In this document: positions 18,382-28,623 of the stretch, piece after piece | Numbering within the stretch: the stretch's first letter is position 1 | Layout: each line of letters begins with the position of its first letter | Origin: Brevibacterium sp. | GTDB lineage: Bacteria > Actinomycetota > Actinomycetes > Actinomycetales > Brevibacteriaceae | Length of the DNA stretch: 64,000 bases | Reading direction: 5' to 3' | Assembly (NCBI RefSeq): GCF_031179145.1 | Contig: NZ_JAPSIB010000002.1 | Span: forward strand, 210,404-274,403 | Notes under the pieces: generated by a model | The model's input: the letters and a program-made list of their open reading frames with translations, nothing else | The model's database searches: none | What the model was told of the DNA's origin: nothing | Made by a program: the position numbers and the translations under genes

Positions 18382-19266
18382 TCAGCCCAATCGGCTCAGG
18401 AGCTCCTGGGCCTGTGCCTCGGTGATCCGGCCCAGGCTCAGCGCCTTCGCGGTGGTCGACCGGGCCAGGGCGCGGTAGCTGTCGCGGGCCGCCGGCGAGG
18501 ACACGCTGAGGCTGTATTCGCCGAGTGCGGCGAGGTGGGCCTCGACCGTTCCGACGTCACCGCGGCTGACCGGCCCGGTCAGTGCCTTCGCACCGTTCTG
18601 CAGGGTGTTCGCGGCACTCGCATCGACGAGCGCTGACAGCACGCGGGACGCGTCCTCGACCCCCACCTCGGCGAGCATCTCCATCGCTTCGCTGATGATC
18701 GTGATCGTATGGTTCGACGCGTGCGTGATCGCGGCGTGGTAGAGGGGACGGTCCGCCTCGGCGATCTCGATCGGTTCGGCGCCCATCTCCACGACCAGCG
18801 CCTCGCCGACGGGGCGGATCGGGGCGGGAGCTGTCACCGCGACCGTCGAGCGCCGCAGCCGGGGCAGGTCCACCTCGGTGCCGGTGAACGACAGCGACGG
18901 GTGCAGGGCGATGGGAAGCGCGCCGAGGCGGGTCCCGGCCTCGAGAACGTCGGTTCCGTGCCGGCCCGCGCAGTGGATGAGGATCTGCCCCGAATGGATC
19001 CGGCCCAGCTTCGCCAGTCCGCCCGTCAAGGATGCGATCTCATCGTCGGGGACGGCGAGGAGCAGCAGCTCGGCGCGCTCGGCGATGTCGTCGGGCGGCA
19101 GGACCGGAACTCCGGGGAGCATGTCCTCTGCTCTCTCGCGACTGGCCGCCGAGGTCGCGCTGACGCCGATGATCGCGTGTCCCGCCTGCCTCCAGGCGGC
19201 GCCGATCACGGCTCCGACCTTTCCGCAGCCGATGATTCCGATGCCGAGTCGGGGCGCGTCGGTCAC
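18382..19266 (-). CDS. Rossmann-fold and DUF2520 domain protein
   Basis: The 294-residue protein has an N-terminal NAD(P)-type fold ([19 protein letters not shown], about 7-25) and a C-terminal helical DUF2520 domain (with [15 protein letters not shown] and the [12 protein letters not shown] segment). The overall layout resembles pyrroline-5-carboxylate reductase and ketopantoate reductase-like proteins, but the true substrate is not known. In many actinobacteria it precedes panC. I use GTG 19266, which overlaps the stop of the upstream PH-domain gene as GTGA, indicating translational coupling. Confidence 0.88.
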   Translation of the reverse strand: MTDAPRLGIGIIGCGKVGAVIGAAWRQAGHAIIGVSATSAASRERAEDMLPGVPVLPPDDIAERAELLLLAVPDDEIASLTGGLAKLGRIHSGQILIHCAGRHGTDVLEAGTRLGALPIALHPSLSFTGTEVDLPRLRRSTVAVTAPAPIRPVGEALVVEMGAEPIEIAEADRPLYHAAITHASNHTITIISEAMEMLAEVGVEDASRVLSALVDASAANTLQNGAKALTGPVSRGDVGTVEAHLAALGEYSLSVSSPAARDSYRALARSTTAKALSLGRITEAQAQELLSRLG

Positions 19267-21050
19267 TGGTGGTTCTCCGTGAACTCTCGGGCTTCGGCGT
19301 CGAAGCGCTGACGGGCGAGACGAGTGCGCTCCGCGTGCTCGCGGAAGAAGCGCAGGGCGTGGTCCCGGGACTGGTGGGTGACCCGCGGGTTGATCGGCCC
19401 GGCCGTGGAGTGCACGGCGACGGTTCCCAGGCCGAGGGCGCGCTGCAGCGGCCCCTGCCGGTACTGCATCGACTGGACGCGTTCGTGCGGCACGAAGTCG
19501 ACGCGACGCTCGAGCGCCCCCAGGCGCAGAATGAGCAGCGCCGAGGTCAGCGTATAGGCCCTCCGCTTCCACACCACTGGGTCGATGATCCGGCTGGAGG
19601 GCGGCTGCCCGTGGAACAGGGCTTCGGCGGCGGGCGCCTCGGGGTCGGTCGACTTGCGGTCGAACATCGCGGAGAGGATGAGGCTGCGAGCGCTGACTCC
19701 GTCCTCGACCTGCGGTTCGGGCAGGGCCAGGCCGATCATCAGAAGCGCCTGATCGATGTCACCGACGGGAAGCAGCAGATTCGTGTCCGCTGCGTCTGAA
19801 CCGCTGGCGATGTTGTACTCGGCCTTCCACCATCCGGTCAGACGCCACAGGAGCGGCTGGTGCAGGCTGACCGCCTGCACCCGGTCGAGGGGAATGACCT
19901 TGCGGGAGGTGGAGAACAGCCCGTGGCTGACGGAGAGACCGGATTCGGTCATCCTGACCACGAAGTTCGCATTGCCCAGGTCCTTCTTGACCACGGCGCC
20001 GGCGGCGAACAGTCCGGGCAGCACTCCGAAGAACAGCGGAACGGCGACCTCGGTGAGTCCGAGGACGAACAGGACGCCGACGGCGACGAGCAGCCCGAGG
20101 AAGATGAGGACGGTGATGAGCGTCTCGGTCTTGAGCAGGGAGGCGGCGACCACTCGGTGCACGGGGACGCGGATGATCTCCCCCTCCCGTCCCAGCTCGG
20201 TGGTGACCTGGTAGGGCGCGAGCATCGAGTTGAGGCTGTCCTCGACCTCGCTCGCCGCGCCGCCGGCGATCGCATCGAGCCTCTTGGTCAACCGCACGCC
20301 GATGCTGTCGCCGCGGCGTTCGGGCACCGAGAGGTCCACCGGCGGCGCATCGACCGACGCGGCGTCGGGCCCGTCCCCTGCGACCCCGGTGGCGGTGACC
20401 CCGGTGGCGGTGTCCCCGATGGCGCTGTCTGCCGCCGGGGCCGAGGGCGCACCCCGGTTCTCCTTGACGTCCCGGACGGCGCCCAGCAGCTCGTCGCGCA
20501 GGACCTCCGCCTTCCGCCTGCTCAAGTACTTCAGCGACACGTTCGAGTCGCTTCCACCGGCGACGTCGAAGACGAGTTCGGCCAGGCCGAACAGGCGCGG
20601 CAGGAGCTTCTGCTTGAGGTCGATCGACTGGACCCGGTCCAGCCGCGCCTTGCGCTGCTTCTTGACCACGAGTCCGGACCGGGCATAGAGCGCATCCTCG
20701 TCCACCCGGTACCCCATCACCTTCCACGCCAGCCAGCTGCAGACACCGGCGACGAGGACGATCAGGATGATCGCCCCGAGCCCGGCCAGCAGGATCAGTG
20801 GGTGGGAGCGCAGCCAGTCCGCGGCGGTCAGGTCGACGCCCTCCCCCGTGGCGATGCCCTCGAGGGCGCCCTGGATGAAGTCCTGCGCGGCGTAGGCCGC
20901 GGCGATGACGATGACGACGAGCACGCCGAGGCTGTTCATGATCGGCGTCAGCGGGTGCACCCGGTGCCAGACCTCGGGTGCCGCCACAGCTTCGCGGGTC
21001 TCGGCGCTCTCGGGGGTCGGCTGTTCTCGGTCGGTGAACTCGGCAGGCAT
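19263..21050 (-). CDS. PH-domain (YdbT-like) integral membrane protein
   Basis: The 595-residue protein alternates membrane helix pairs with bacterial PH domains, each marked by a LDRVQSIDLKQ-like strand (KARLDRVQSIDLKQ, IPLDRVQAVSLHQP, VPHERVQSMQYRQGP) followed by LGL...V..AGG/S. Three such units are visible, the usual organisation of YdbT. In Bacillus, YdbS and YdbT protect against foreign bacteriocins such as amylocyclicin. The paired smaller PH protein lies immediately upstream. An acidic Ala/Thr-rich insert (about 200-235, with repeated DTATGVTATGVAGDG) separates units 1 and 2. The operon lies between folate and lysS genes. Confidence 0.85.
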   Translation of the reverse strand: MPAEFTDREQPTPESAETREAVAAPEVWHRVHPLTPIMNSLGVLVVIVIAAAYAAQDFIQGALEGIATGEGVDLTAADWLRSHPLILLAGLGAIILIVLVAGVCSWLAWKVMGYRVDEDALYARSGLVVKKQRKARLDRVQSIDLKQKLLPRLFGLAELVFDVAGGSDSNVSLKYLSRRKAEVLRDELLGAVRDVKENRGAPSAPAADSAIGDTATGVTATGVAGDGPDAASVDAPPVDLSVPERRGDSIGVRLTKRLDAIAGGAASEVEDSLNSMLAPYQVTTELGREGEIIRVPVHRVVAASLLKTETLITVLIFLGLLVAVGVLFVLGLTEVAVPLFFGVLPGLFAAGAVVKKDLGNANFVVRMTESGLSVSHGLFSTSRKVIPLDRVQAVSLHQPLLWRLTGWWKAEYNIASGSDAADTNLLLPVGDIDQALLMIGLALPEPQVEDGVSARSLILSAMFDRKSTDPEAPAAEALFHGQPPSSRIIDPVVWKRRAYTLTSALLILRLGALERRVDFVPHERVQSMQYRQGPLQRALGLGTVAVHSTAGPINPRVTHQSRDHALRFFREHAERTRLARQRFDAEAREFTENHQ

Positions 21051-21051
21051 C

Positions 21052-21570
21052 TCAGAGCCCCGCGAGATTCGCCTGGCCGAGGCCGGCGAGACTGTCGCGC
21101 AAACGCTCGGCCTCGTCCCTGGGCAGTCCCGGGATGTTCGCGTCGGTGCTCGCCGAGGCGGTGTGCAGCTTCACCGAGGCCAGGCCGAACATGCGGTCCA
21201 CGGGACCGGCATCGACGTCGACGAACTGCAGGCGGCCGTAGGGGACGACAGTGGTGCGGTGGAACATGATCCCACGCCGGATGAGCAGGTCGTCCTCGCG
21301 TTCGGCGAAGCCGATGGCTTTCGCCTGGCGCAGCGTGATGACGGCGATGATGACCGTGAGCAGGGCGATGCCGATCCAGATCAGATGGAGCCAGGTCAGC
21401 TCGTCGAAGATGATGGCCAGCACCAGGCCCGCGATGATCACGGGAATGGCCAGGAACAGCATCCCGACGATCTCCTTGAGTCCGTATCGGGGACTCACCC
21501 GGTTGAAATCGGGGAAGTCGGCGCGCTCAGCGGCCTCGGTCGGTGGGGATGGGTCGGGGGTGGTGCTCAT
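21052..21570 (-). CDS. PH-domain (YdbS-like) membrane protein
   Basis: The 172-residue protein has an N-terminal soluble segment, two transmembrane helices (about 35-75, GMLFLAIPVIIAGLVLAIIF and LIWIGIALLTVIIAVI) and one bPH domain (IMFHRTTVVPYGRLQFVDV, then FGLASVKLHTASAST). It is the small partner of the three-domain protein downstream (one base between genes). The start at ATG 21570 overlaps the stop of the DUF3180 gene as ATGA. The pair is likely a membrane complex; its role in this organism is not established. Confidence 0.87.
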   Translation of the reverse strand: MSTTPDPSPPTEAAERADFPDFNRVSPRYGLKEIVGMLFLAIPVIIAGLVLAIIFDELTWLHLIWIGIALLTVIIAVITLRQAKAIGFAEREDDLLIRRGIMFHRTTVVPYGRLQFVDVDAGPVDRMFGLASVKLHTASASTDANIPGLPRDEAERLRDSLAGLGQANLAGL

Positions 21571-22028
21571 GCGGGTTCGGCTCCTGGGGGATCTTGGGGA
21601 GGAAGGGCGCAGAAGCTCTCGACGATCAGACCGACGATCATCAGTGTCGCCGCTGCGACCATTGCGATCAGCATACCTGCCGCCAAATCGTTGCGGATCC
21701 CCGGCGCCGACAGGAAGTAGTAGGCAGCGTTGCCCAGGTACCAGCCGGCCAGCCCCGCCCCAGTCAGGGCACTGGCCTTGGCCATGACTGCGACCCGTGC
21801 GGCCTGCAGGGGGTCGATCTCCCTGGTGCGGTCGCCGTCGTTCCACTTCTTGATCGGGTAGCCGAGCACCAGCAGCACCGCGGACAGGACGAGCATTCCG
21901 AGGATCGCGAACCAGGGCAGCCCGGGCAGGGTGAGCCCTTGGCTCTCCAGCAGCACATCGATCACGGGCGCGATGACGGCGCCGACGGCTGCCCAGATGA
22001 CCAGGTTGCTCGAAGAGGTGCGCTGCAT
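21567..22028 (-). CDS. DUF3180 membrane protein
   Basis: The 153-residue protein has four predicted transmembrane helices (near residues 8-24, 41-58, 87-105 and 117-137, including WFAILGMLVLSAVLLVLGYPI) with a short charged loop (KKWNDGDRTREIDPLQAARV). It matches DUF3180, a family almost confined to actinobacteria and normally found next to folK. I start at ATG 22028 because the upstream frame overlaps folBK in another register. Function unknown; the conserved position suggests a link to folate or membrane physiology, but there is no direct evidence. Confidence 0.85.
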   Translation of the reverse strand: MQRTSSSNLVIWAAVGAVIAPVIDVLLESQGLTLPGLPWFAILGMLVLSAVLLVLGYPIKKWNDGDRTREIDPLQAARVAVMAKASALTGAGLAGWYLGNAAYYFLSAPGIRNDLAAGMLIAMVAAATLMIVGLIVESFCALPPQDPPGAEPA

Positions 22029-22056
22029 GATCCCTAGTCTCCCAGAAGTCGCCGCG

Positions 22057-22947
22057 TCATTCTGCGGGCAGCCGGGATATTTCCTGATCACCGACGGTCT
22101 CGAGGACCTCAGCGATCGGCGTTCGACCCGCGGGGGTGAGCACGAGCGCCTCGGGGTCGAGCTCGGCCCAGGGAGCGAGGACGAAAGCGCGTTCGTGCGC
22201 GCGCGGGTGGGGCAGGATGAGCGTCTCCGTGTCGACGACGAGCTCCTCTCCCCCGACCGCGAAGCGGATGAGATCGATGTCGAGCGTGCGCGGGCCCCAG
22301 CGCAGCTCCCGCGTGCGTCCGCAGGCGACTTCGATGCCCTGCCCGACGGCGAGGAGTTCGTGCGCGCGAAGGCTCGTGTCGACGATGACGCTGAGGTTGC
22401 AGAAGTCGCTCTGCTCGACCCCGCCCCAGGGTGCGGTGCGATAGACGGAGGATCGTCTGCGCACCGAGATCCGCGGGTGCCTGTCGAGGGCGTCGACTGC
22501 TTGTTCGAGGGTGGCCGGGGCATCGCCGAGGTTGGCCCCGAGACTCAGCATCGCCTCAGCGGTGGTGGGTTCCCCGGCGCCGATGTCTCCTCGCCTCCGC
22601 ACGACCGTGACGCTGACGTCGTTGAACGTGCGCTGGATCGGGGCGCTGGGCTTGTGCACGACGACTTCGACGGTCTCGCACAGGGTCAGGCAGTGGTCGG
22701 CGATGTGCTCGGCCAGCGTCTCGATGAGGTCGAAGGTGTTGTCCTCGACGATGGCGGCGACCGCCTCGGCGAGGTCTCCGTAGTGAATCGTGTCGTCGAT
22801 GTCGTCGCTGGCGGCTGCCGCTGTCAGCGAGGTGTGCAGGACGACGTCGATGACGAAGTCCTGGCCTTCGCGCTTCTCGAAGTCGAAGACCCCGTGGTTG
22901 CCGCGCACGGTCAGTCCGCGCAGCTCGATCCGATCAGGCGTGCTCAT
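22057..22947 (-). CDS. folBK: bifunctional dihydroneopterin aldolase / HPPK (FolB-FolK fusion)
   Basis: The 296-residue protein joins two consecutive folate enzymes. Residues 1-120 are FolB (IELRGLTVRGNHGVFDFEKR, with the active-site tyrosine in IHYGDLAEAV), which cleaves dihydroneopterin. Residues about 130-296 are 6-hydroxymethyl-dihydropterin pyrophosphokinase, with the LSLGANLGD start and the RWGPRTLDIDLI signature. In most bacteria these are separate genes. The fusion overlaps folP by 14 bases and sits at the end of folE-folP-folBK. The linker at 118-130 (RRRGDIGAGEPTTA) is short. Confidence 0.95.
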   Translation of the reverse strand: MSTPDRIELRGLTVRGNHGVFDFEKREGQDFVIDVVLHTSLTAAAASDDIDDTIHYGDLAEAVAAIVEDNTFDLIETLAEHIADHCLTLCETVEVVVHKPSAPIQRTFNDVSVTVVRRRGDIGAGEPTTAEAMLSLGANLGDAPATLEQAVDALDRHPRISVRRRSSVYRTAPWGGVEQSDFCNLSVIVDTSLRAHELLAVGQGIEVACGRTRELRWGPRTLDIDLIRFAVGGEELVVDTETLILPHPRAHERAFVLAPWAELDPEALVLTPAGRTPIAEVLETVGDQEISRLPAE

Positions 22948-23809
22948 TCTCGTCCTTCTCGCTCTCCGGTGCCGGTCTGTGGGCGGCGATCGCAGCGACG
23001 ACCCGGCAGGCGACGGCCGAGCTCGCGGGGTCGTGCACGCGCACGGCCCAGGCTCCGGCCTGAGCCGCGATGGCCGAGATCACAGCGGTGGCTTGGTCCT
23101 TCGCGGCTTCCGCCGCCAGCGCCGGGTCGTCGGGCGAGAGCAGGCCGGAGATGAATCTCTTCCGGCTGGCCGCGACGAGGAGCCGATGGTCGAGATCGGC
23201 GAAGGCCTCGAGTGCGGCCAGGATCTGCCAGTTGTGCTCCGCGTTCTTCGAGAAGCCCAGCCCTGGGTCGACGATGATGTTCTCCGTGCGCACACCCGTC
23301 TCGACGGCCTCGGCGATGCGGGCACGCAGCTCCGCGATCACCTCCGCGACGACATCGTCGTAGTGGAACGAGGCATTAGCGCGATCGAGGTAACCGCGCC
23401 AATGCATGAGCACGACAGGTGCCTGGGCGCGGGCGGCCACGCCGAGCATGGAGGGATCCGACAGGCCCGCCGACACGTCGTTGATGATCCGGGCCCCGGC
23501 CTCCAGCGCCTCCTCGGCGACGACCGCGCGCATCGTGTCGATGCTGATCGCCGCTCCGGCCGCGGCCAGTTCACGGATCACCGGAAGGACCCGGCGCAGC
23601 TCTTCGGTCTGGTCGACGCGGACGGCGCCCGGCCGGGTCGACTCCCCTCCGACGTCGATGATGTCGGCGCCCGACCGGAGCAGCTCGAGCCCATGGTCGA
23701 TCGCCTTGGCCGGATCGAACCAGCGGCCGCCGTCGGAGAACGAGTCGGGTGTCACATTGAGCACACCCATGATCCGCGTGCGCTCGGGGATCTCGGACAT
23801 CGCTGACAT
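22934..23809 (-). CDS. folP: dihydropteroate synthase
   Basis: The 291-residue TIM-barrel enzyme joins p-aminobenzoate to hydroxymethyl-dihydropterin pyrophosphate; it is the sulfonamide target. Seen: IMGVLNVTPDSFSDGG (about 13-28), DIIDVGGESTRPGA (about 49-62), DPGLGFSKNAEHNW and a C-terminal VRVHD. The family's usual length is 270-290 residues. The first ATG (23809) or the one three codons later could be used. It starts one base after the folE stop and overlaps folBK, so the three folate genes are translated together. Confidence 0.96.
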   Translation of the reverse strand: MSAMSEIPERTRIMGVLNVTPDSFSDGGRWFDPAKAIDHGLELLRSGADIIDVGGESTRPGAVRVDQTEELRRVLPVIRELAAAGAAISIDTMRAVVAEEALEAGARIINDVSAGLSDPSMLGVAARAQAPVVLMHWRGYLDRANASFHYDDVVAEVIAELRARIAEAVETGVRTENIIVDPGLGFSKNAEHNWQILAALEAFADLDHRLLVAASRKRFISGLLSPDDPALAAEAAKDQATAVISAIAAQAGAWAVRVHDPASSAVACRVVAAIAAHRPAPESEKDENEHA

Positions 23810-23810
23810 C

Positions 23811-24428
23811 TCAGCGCAGGATGAGACTCATGGCTTCGGCTCGCGACGCGGGCTCGCGCAGCTGTCCCCGCACCGCCGAGGTGATGGTCGAGGCTCCGGG
23901 CTTGCGGACTCCGCGCATCGACATGCACAGGTGTTCGGCCTCGACGACGACGATGACGCCCTGGGGCTCGAGGTGCTTGACGAGGGCATCGGCGATCTGC
24001 GCGGTCAGCCGCTCCTGCACCTGTGGCCTGCGCGCATAGATCTCGACGAGGCGGGCGAGTTTGGACAGGCCGGTGACCTTGCCCTGCTTGTTCGGGATGT
24101 AGCCGATGTGGGCGACTCCGTGGAACGGCACCAGGTGGTGCTCGCACGTCGAGTAGAGATGGATGTCGCGGACGAGCACCATCTCCTCGTGACTGATGTC
24201 GAATGTCACGCCGAGCACTTCGGACGGGTCGCGGTGGAGTCCGGCGAAGACCTCTTCGTAAGCCCGGGCGACCCGGGCCGGGGTCTCGGCCAGACCCTCC
24301 CGATCCGGATCCTCACCCACGGCGATGAGGATCTCGCGCACCGCGGCCGCGATCCTGGCCCGATCGACCTTGGCGTCGGGCAGTCCTTCCGCTTCGAGAG
24401 CGTCGGACAGGTCATCGAGTTCGGGCAT
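23811..24428 (-). CDS. folE: GTP cyclohydrolase I
   Basis: The 205-residue enzyme converts GTP to dihydroneopterin triphosphate, the first step of folate synthesis. Zinc ligands are visible in [19 protein letters not shown] (Cys and His) and a later cysteine ([16 protein letters not shown]). The [18 protein letters not shown] segment is typical of FolE type I. The ATG at 24428 shares its A with the ftsH stop (TGATG). The overlap with ftsH is conserved among actinobacteria and implies co-regulation of folate synthesis with the protease. Confidence 0.97.
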   Translation of the reverse strand: MPELDDLSDALEAEGLPDAKVDRARIAAAVREILIAVGEDPDREGLAETPARVARAYEEVFAGLHRDPSEVLGVTFDISHEEMVLVRDIHLYSTCEHHLVPFHGVAHIGYIPNKQGKVTGLSKLARLVEIYARRPQVQERLTAQIADALVKHLEPQGVIVVVEAEHLCMSMRGVRKPGASTITSAVRGQLREPASRAEAMSLILR

Positions 24429-26512
24429 CAGCGCGCGTTCCCCTTGTCGTCATCGTCAGTGTTCGGGCCGTCGATCGGCGCCTCGGTGTCATCTCCCGGA
24501 CCGACCGCGATCCCCTCTGCCGGTCCGGCAGGCTCGTTCTCCACATCGGAGACCGTCGCAGCATCATTCTCGCTGCTCAGCCGCACTGGTGGGACGATCG
24601 GTCCGCGTTCCGAGACCGGACGGTCGTCGCTGGCCAGCCACACATCGCGCTTGGGCCGTTTGACGACCGGGGCGAAGATCTCCGCCAGCTGCGCCTGGTC
24701 GAGAGTCTCGCGTTCGAGGAGCTGGTAGGCGAGGTTGTCGAGGACGTCCCGGTTGTGCGTCAGCGCCCAATACGCGTCGGCGTGAGCGGCGTCGATGATG
24801 GTGCGGACCTCGCGGTCGATCGTCGACAGGGTGGAGTCCCCGTGCTCGTCGCCGCCGCCCATTCCGCGTCCGGCGAACGGCTCCGAGTTGTCGTCGCCGA
24901 CCTTCACCATGCCCAGCTTCTCGCTCATCCCGTACTGGGTGACCATCTTGCGGGCGATCTTCGTCGCCTTCTCGATGTCGTTGCTGGCGCCGGTGGTGGG
25001 GTCGTGGAAGACGACCTCCTCGGCGACCCGGCCGCCCATGGCATAGGCGAGCTGGTCGAGCAGCTCGTTGCGGGTGGTCGAGTACTTGTCCTCATCGGGC
25101 ATGACCATGGTGTAGCCGAGCGCACGGCCGCGGGGCAGGATCGTCACCTTCGTCACCGGATCGGTCTGGTTCATCGCCGCCGCGACGAGGGCGTGCCCGC
25201 CTTCGTGGTAGGCCGTGACCAGGCGCTCCTTGTCGTTCATCAGCCGGGTGCGCTTCTGCGGACCTGCGATGACCCGGTCGATCGCCTCGTCGAGGATCCG
25301 GTTGTCGATCATCTTCGCACCCTCGCGCGCGGTCAGCAGGGCCGCCTCGTTGAGGACGTTGGCGAGGTCGGCGCCGGAGAACCCGGGGGTCCGCTTGGCG
25401 ACCTGCCCGAGGTCGACCTCCTCGGCCAGGGGCTTGCCCTTGGCGTGGACCTCGAGGATGTGCTTGCGGCCCTTCATATCTGGGGCCTCGACCGGGATCT
25501 GCCGGTCGAAGCGACCGGGGCGCAGCAGGGCGGGGTCGAGGACGTCGGGTCGGTTGGTCGCGGCGATGAGGATGACGTTGGTCTTGACGTCGAATCCATC
25601 CATTTCGACGAGCAGCTGGTTGAGCGTCTGCTCGCGCTCGTCGTGGCCGCCGCCCATGCCCGCGCCGCGCTGCCGCCCGACGGCGTCGATCTCATCGATG
25701 AAGATGATGCAGGGAGCGCTCGCCTTGGCCTGCTCGAACAGGTCGCGCACCCGGGACGCTCCGACGCCGACGTACATCTCGACGAAGTCCGATCCGGAGA
25801 TGGAGTAGAAGGGCACTGCGGCCTCACCCGCGACGGCCTTGGCCAGCAGGGTCTTACCGGTTCCCGGCTGCCCGTAGAGGAGCACGCCCTTGGGGATCTT
25901 GGCGCCGACGGCCTTGAACTTCTCGGGCTCGGCGAGGAATTCCTTGATCTCCTCGAGCTCCTCGAGGGCCTCGTCGACCCCGGCGACGTCCTTGAACGTG
26001 ACGTCGGGGTTCTCCTTGCTGACGAGCTTGGCCTTGGATTTGCCGAAGTTCATCATCTTCCCGCCGCTCATCTGCGAGATGAGGAACCAGAACACGACGA
26101 AGATGATGACGAACGGGATCAGGGTTCCCAGCAGCGACATCAGCCAGCTCTGCTGCGGGACCTCGTCTGTGTATCCCTTGGGCGGCTCGGCCTGGTCGAC
26201 GGCGTCGACGATCGCCTCACCGCGCTGTTCGACGTAGAAGAACTGGACCTTCTTGCCGAAGTCGGTGCCGTCGACGACGAGATCGTCCTTCAGGGTCAGA
26301 TCGACGCGCTGATCGCGGTCGACGATCTTCGCCTGCTCGACCTTGTCGTCCTCGAGCAGCTGAAGGCCCTGCTGCGTGTCGATCTGGCTGAATCCGACTC
26401 GGCTGAAGAGCAGAGCTCCGATGGACACCACGAGGAGTGCCATCACGATCCAGATCAAGGGGCCTTTCGTCGCCTTGTTCAGAAATGGGCGACGCTTATT
26501 CGACTCGGCCAT
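24428..26512 (-). CDS. ftsH: ATP-dependent zinc metalloprotease FtsH
   Basis: The 694-residue membrane AAA protease has two transmembrane helices (about 20-40 and 110-135) flanking a small extracytoplasmic domain, then AAA with Walker [12 protein letters not shown], the IIFIDEID Walker B and the second region of homology ([19 protein letters not shown]). The protease domain has HEGGH at 436-440. It degrades membrane and regulatory proteins. A Pro/Gly/acidic C-terminal tail (about 630-694) is longer than in E. coli FtsH. The promoter must lie in the 130 bases between its start and the hpt stop, which also hold the hpt terminator. Confidence 0.97.
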   Translation of the reverse strand: MAESNKRRPFLNKATKGPLIWIVMALLVVSIGALLFSRVGFSQIDTQQGLQLLEDDKVEQAKIVDRDQRVDLTLKDDLVVDGTDFGKKVQFFYVEQRGEAIVDAVDQAEPPKGYTDEVPQQSWLMSLLGTLIPFVIIFVVFWFLISQMSGGKMMNFGKSKAKLVSKENPDVTFKDVAGVDEALEELEEIKEFLAEPEKFKAVGAKIPKGVLLYGQPGTGKTLLAKAVAGEAAVPFYSISGSDFVEMYVGVGASRVRDLFEQAKASAPCIIFIDEIDAVGRQRGAGMGGGHDEREQTLNQLLVEMDGFDVKTNVILIAATNRPDVLDPALLRPGRFDRQIPVEAPDMKGRKHILEVHAKGKPLAEEVDLGQVAKRTPGFSGADLANVLNEAALLTAREGAKMIDNRILDEAIDRVIAGPQKRTRLMNDKERLVTAYHEGGHALVAAAMNQTDPVTKVTILPRGRALGYTMVMPDEDKYSTTRNELLDQLAYAMGGRVAEEVVFHDPTTGASNDIEKATKIARKMVTQYGMSEKLGMVKVGDDNSEPFAGRGMGGGDEHGDSTLSTIDREVRTIIDAAHADAYWALTHNRDVLDNLAYQLLERETLDQAQLAEIFAPVVKRPKRDVWLASDDRPVSERGPIVPPVRLSSENDAATVSDVENEPAGPAEGIAVGPGDDTEAPIDGPNTDDDDKGNAR

Positions 26513-26604
26513 AGGTCCTCTCTGGAATTGATGTGGGCGGCCTGTTCAGGCTGCCGCGGCTGCCTGAGAACATCCCCCACAGCCTAGTCCCTGTCACTGG
26601 CAAA

Positions 26605-26632
26605 GCGGGAATGCGCTCCTGCGCCTTCCCGC
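26605..26632 (-). terminator. terminator after hpt, before ftsH
   Basis: GCGGGAA (26605-26611) pairs with TTCCCGC (26626-26632), with an inner GCGC/GCGC extension around a four-base loop. On the minus strand the stem is followed by TTTG. It lies 11 bases beyond the hpt stop, so hpt and ftsH are probably separate transcription units, or hpt is read through only in part. Confidence 0.7.
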
Positions 26633-26642
26633 CCGCCCCCGC

Positions 26643-27194
<552 letters not shown>

Positions 27195-27273
27195 GTCTGC
27201 TCGATTCTCCTTGCTGGGGGCGGGTGTTCCTTCATTATGAGTCACGACCTGGCACAACTGCCAACGAGCACAG

Positions 27274-28497
27274 TCACAGCTCTTCGTCGACGCTGCCCGG
27301 TGAGGCCGCGAGCACTCCGGTCACGCCCATGAGGATGCAGACGACGATCATGAACCACAGCGGCGCGGCCCATCCCCCGGTGAGTCCGAGCAGCCCGCCC
27401 ACGATCAGGGGGCAGACGGCGGCGAGGACATATCCGACGGGCTGGACGAATGCCGATGTCCGCGCCGTCACGGAGACCGCCCGGGTGCGGGCGGTGATGA
27501 GGGCGAGCGCGGCCGGGAACGCAAAGCCGCCGTAGGACAGCAGTGCCGCCCACAGCGCGGGGAGGGTGGCGGGCATGAGGAGCAGACCGAGGTAGCCCAG
27601 GGCCGCGGCGACGGCGAAGCTGGCGAGCACCGTGCGCGTCCAGAGGCCGCGGGCCACGATCTGCGGGGCGATGAAGCCACCGGGGATGCCGCTGAAGGTG
27701 ACGATGGTCATCATCACTCCCGCCATCACCGGATCGAGTCCGGCGTCGCGGTAGATCTGCGGCAGCCAGCCGAACTGCACGTAGGCGTTGACCGACTGCA
27801 GCCCGAAGAACATCGCCATGTACCTGGCTTTGGAGGAGGTGTAGATGTGCCGCCGAGGCGCGTCCGACTCCGGCGCCGAGGTGGCGGAGGCGTGCAGCCG
27901 GGGCACCGAGTGCGCCGCCCGCAGGGCGACCCAGGTGATGAGGCCTGCAATGGGGATGAGCGCCCAGAAGCCGAGTCCGAGGCGCCACGTGGAGAAGTGC
28001 TGGGCCAGGGGCGCGGTGAGCAGGGAGGGGAACATGGCGCCCAGTCCCAGCGAGACGGTGAATACGGTCGAGCCCAGCTGCCCGCGGTCGGGGAACCGGG
28101 CCTTGACGTAGACGGGGAGCACCACGTTGCCCACGGCCATCCCGATCAGGGCGAGCACGGTCAGCAGAGCGAACCCGGTCCAATCGGCCACCAGCGATCG
28201 GACGATGATTCCCGCCCCGATCAGGGCGCAGGACACAGCCAGGGTGGTGAACAGGCCGAGCCGGCGCAGTAGGGGGATGGACACGAGCCCGAACCCTGCG
28301 AAGCAGAAGCCGGGCAGGGCGGTGAGCAGCCCGATCTGCCATTCGTGGAGGGAGAAGGCGGTCTGCACCTCGGCGAGCACCGGGCCGAGAGAGGTCGCCG
28401 CCGGCCGCAGGGAGGCCGCGATGAGGATGAGGCACAGGAGGGCGAGTGCGTCGAGTCCACGGCTGGTCTTCAGTTCGTGAGGTGGCTGCGACATCAT
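27274..28497 (-). CDS. MFS transporter, CynX/NimT (cyanate/nitroimidazole) family
   Basis: The 407-residue protein has about 12 membrane helices. The N-terminal pattern (SLRPAATSLGPVLAEVQ, then WQIGLLTALPGFCFAGFGL) is that of the CynX/NimT subfamily. ATG 28497 or 28494 are both possible. It is divergent from a cytosine-deaminase-like amidohydrolase, 126 bases away, so the pair likely imports and deaminates a pyrimidine- or triazine-like compound. It lies between hpt and tilS, where related genomes usually have no such genes, suggesting a later insertion. Confidence 0.83.
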   Translation of the reverse strand: MMSQPPHELKTSRGLDALALLCLILIAASLRPAATSLGPVLAEVQTAFSLHEWQIGLLTALPGFCFAGFGLVSIPLLRRLGLFTTLAVSCALIGAGIIVRSLVADWTGFALLTVLALIGMAVGNVVLPVYVKARFPDRGQLGSTVFTVSLGLGAMFPSLLTAPLAQHFSTWRLGLGFWALIPIAGLITWVALRAAHSVPRLHASATSAPESDAPRRHIYTSSKARYMAMFFGLQSVNAYVQFGWLPQIYRDAGLDPVMAGVMMTIVTFSGIPGGFIAPQIVARGLWTRTVLASFAVAAALGYLGLLLMPATLPALWAALLSYGGFAFPAALALITARTRAVSVTARTSAFVQPVGYVLAAVCPLIVGGLLGLTGGWAAPLWFMIVVCILMGVTGVLAASPGSVDEEL

Positions 28498-28623
28498 GAC
28501 CCTCATCCTGTCAGATCGGCTGAGCCGGTTCGCCATCGGCCCTGGCGCGGCTCGCGGTGTTCCCCTGCGGCGGCTCGCCGAGGCGATACCCTTGGTCTTC
28601 GGATCCCCTGCCGACCTGAGGAC

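Noticed and set aside
16919..18478. A 519-codon + strand frame opposite lysS
   Set aside because: Mirror of lysS; reads as Gly/Val/Arg/Asp-rich shadow sequence.
24755..26587. A 610-codon + strand frame opposite ftsH
   Set aside because: Antisense mirror of the well-supported FtsH gene; low-complexity composition and no family signature.
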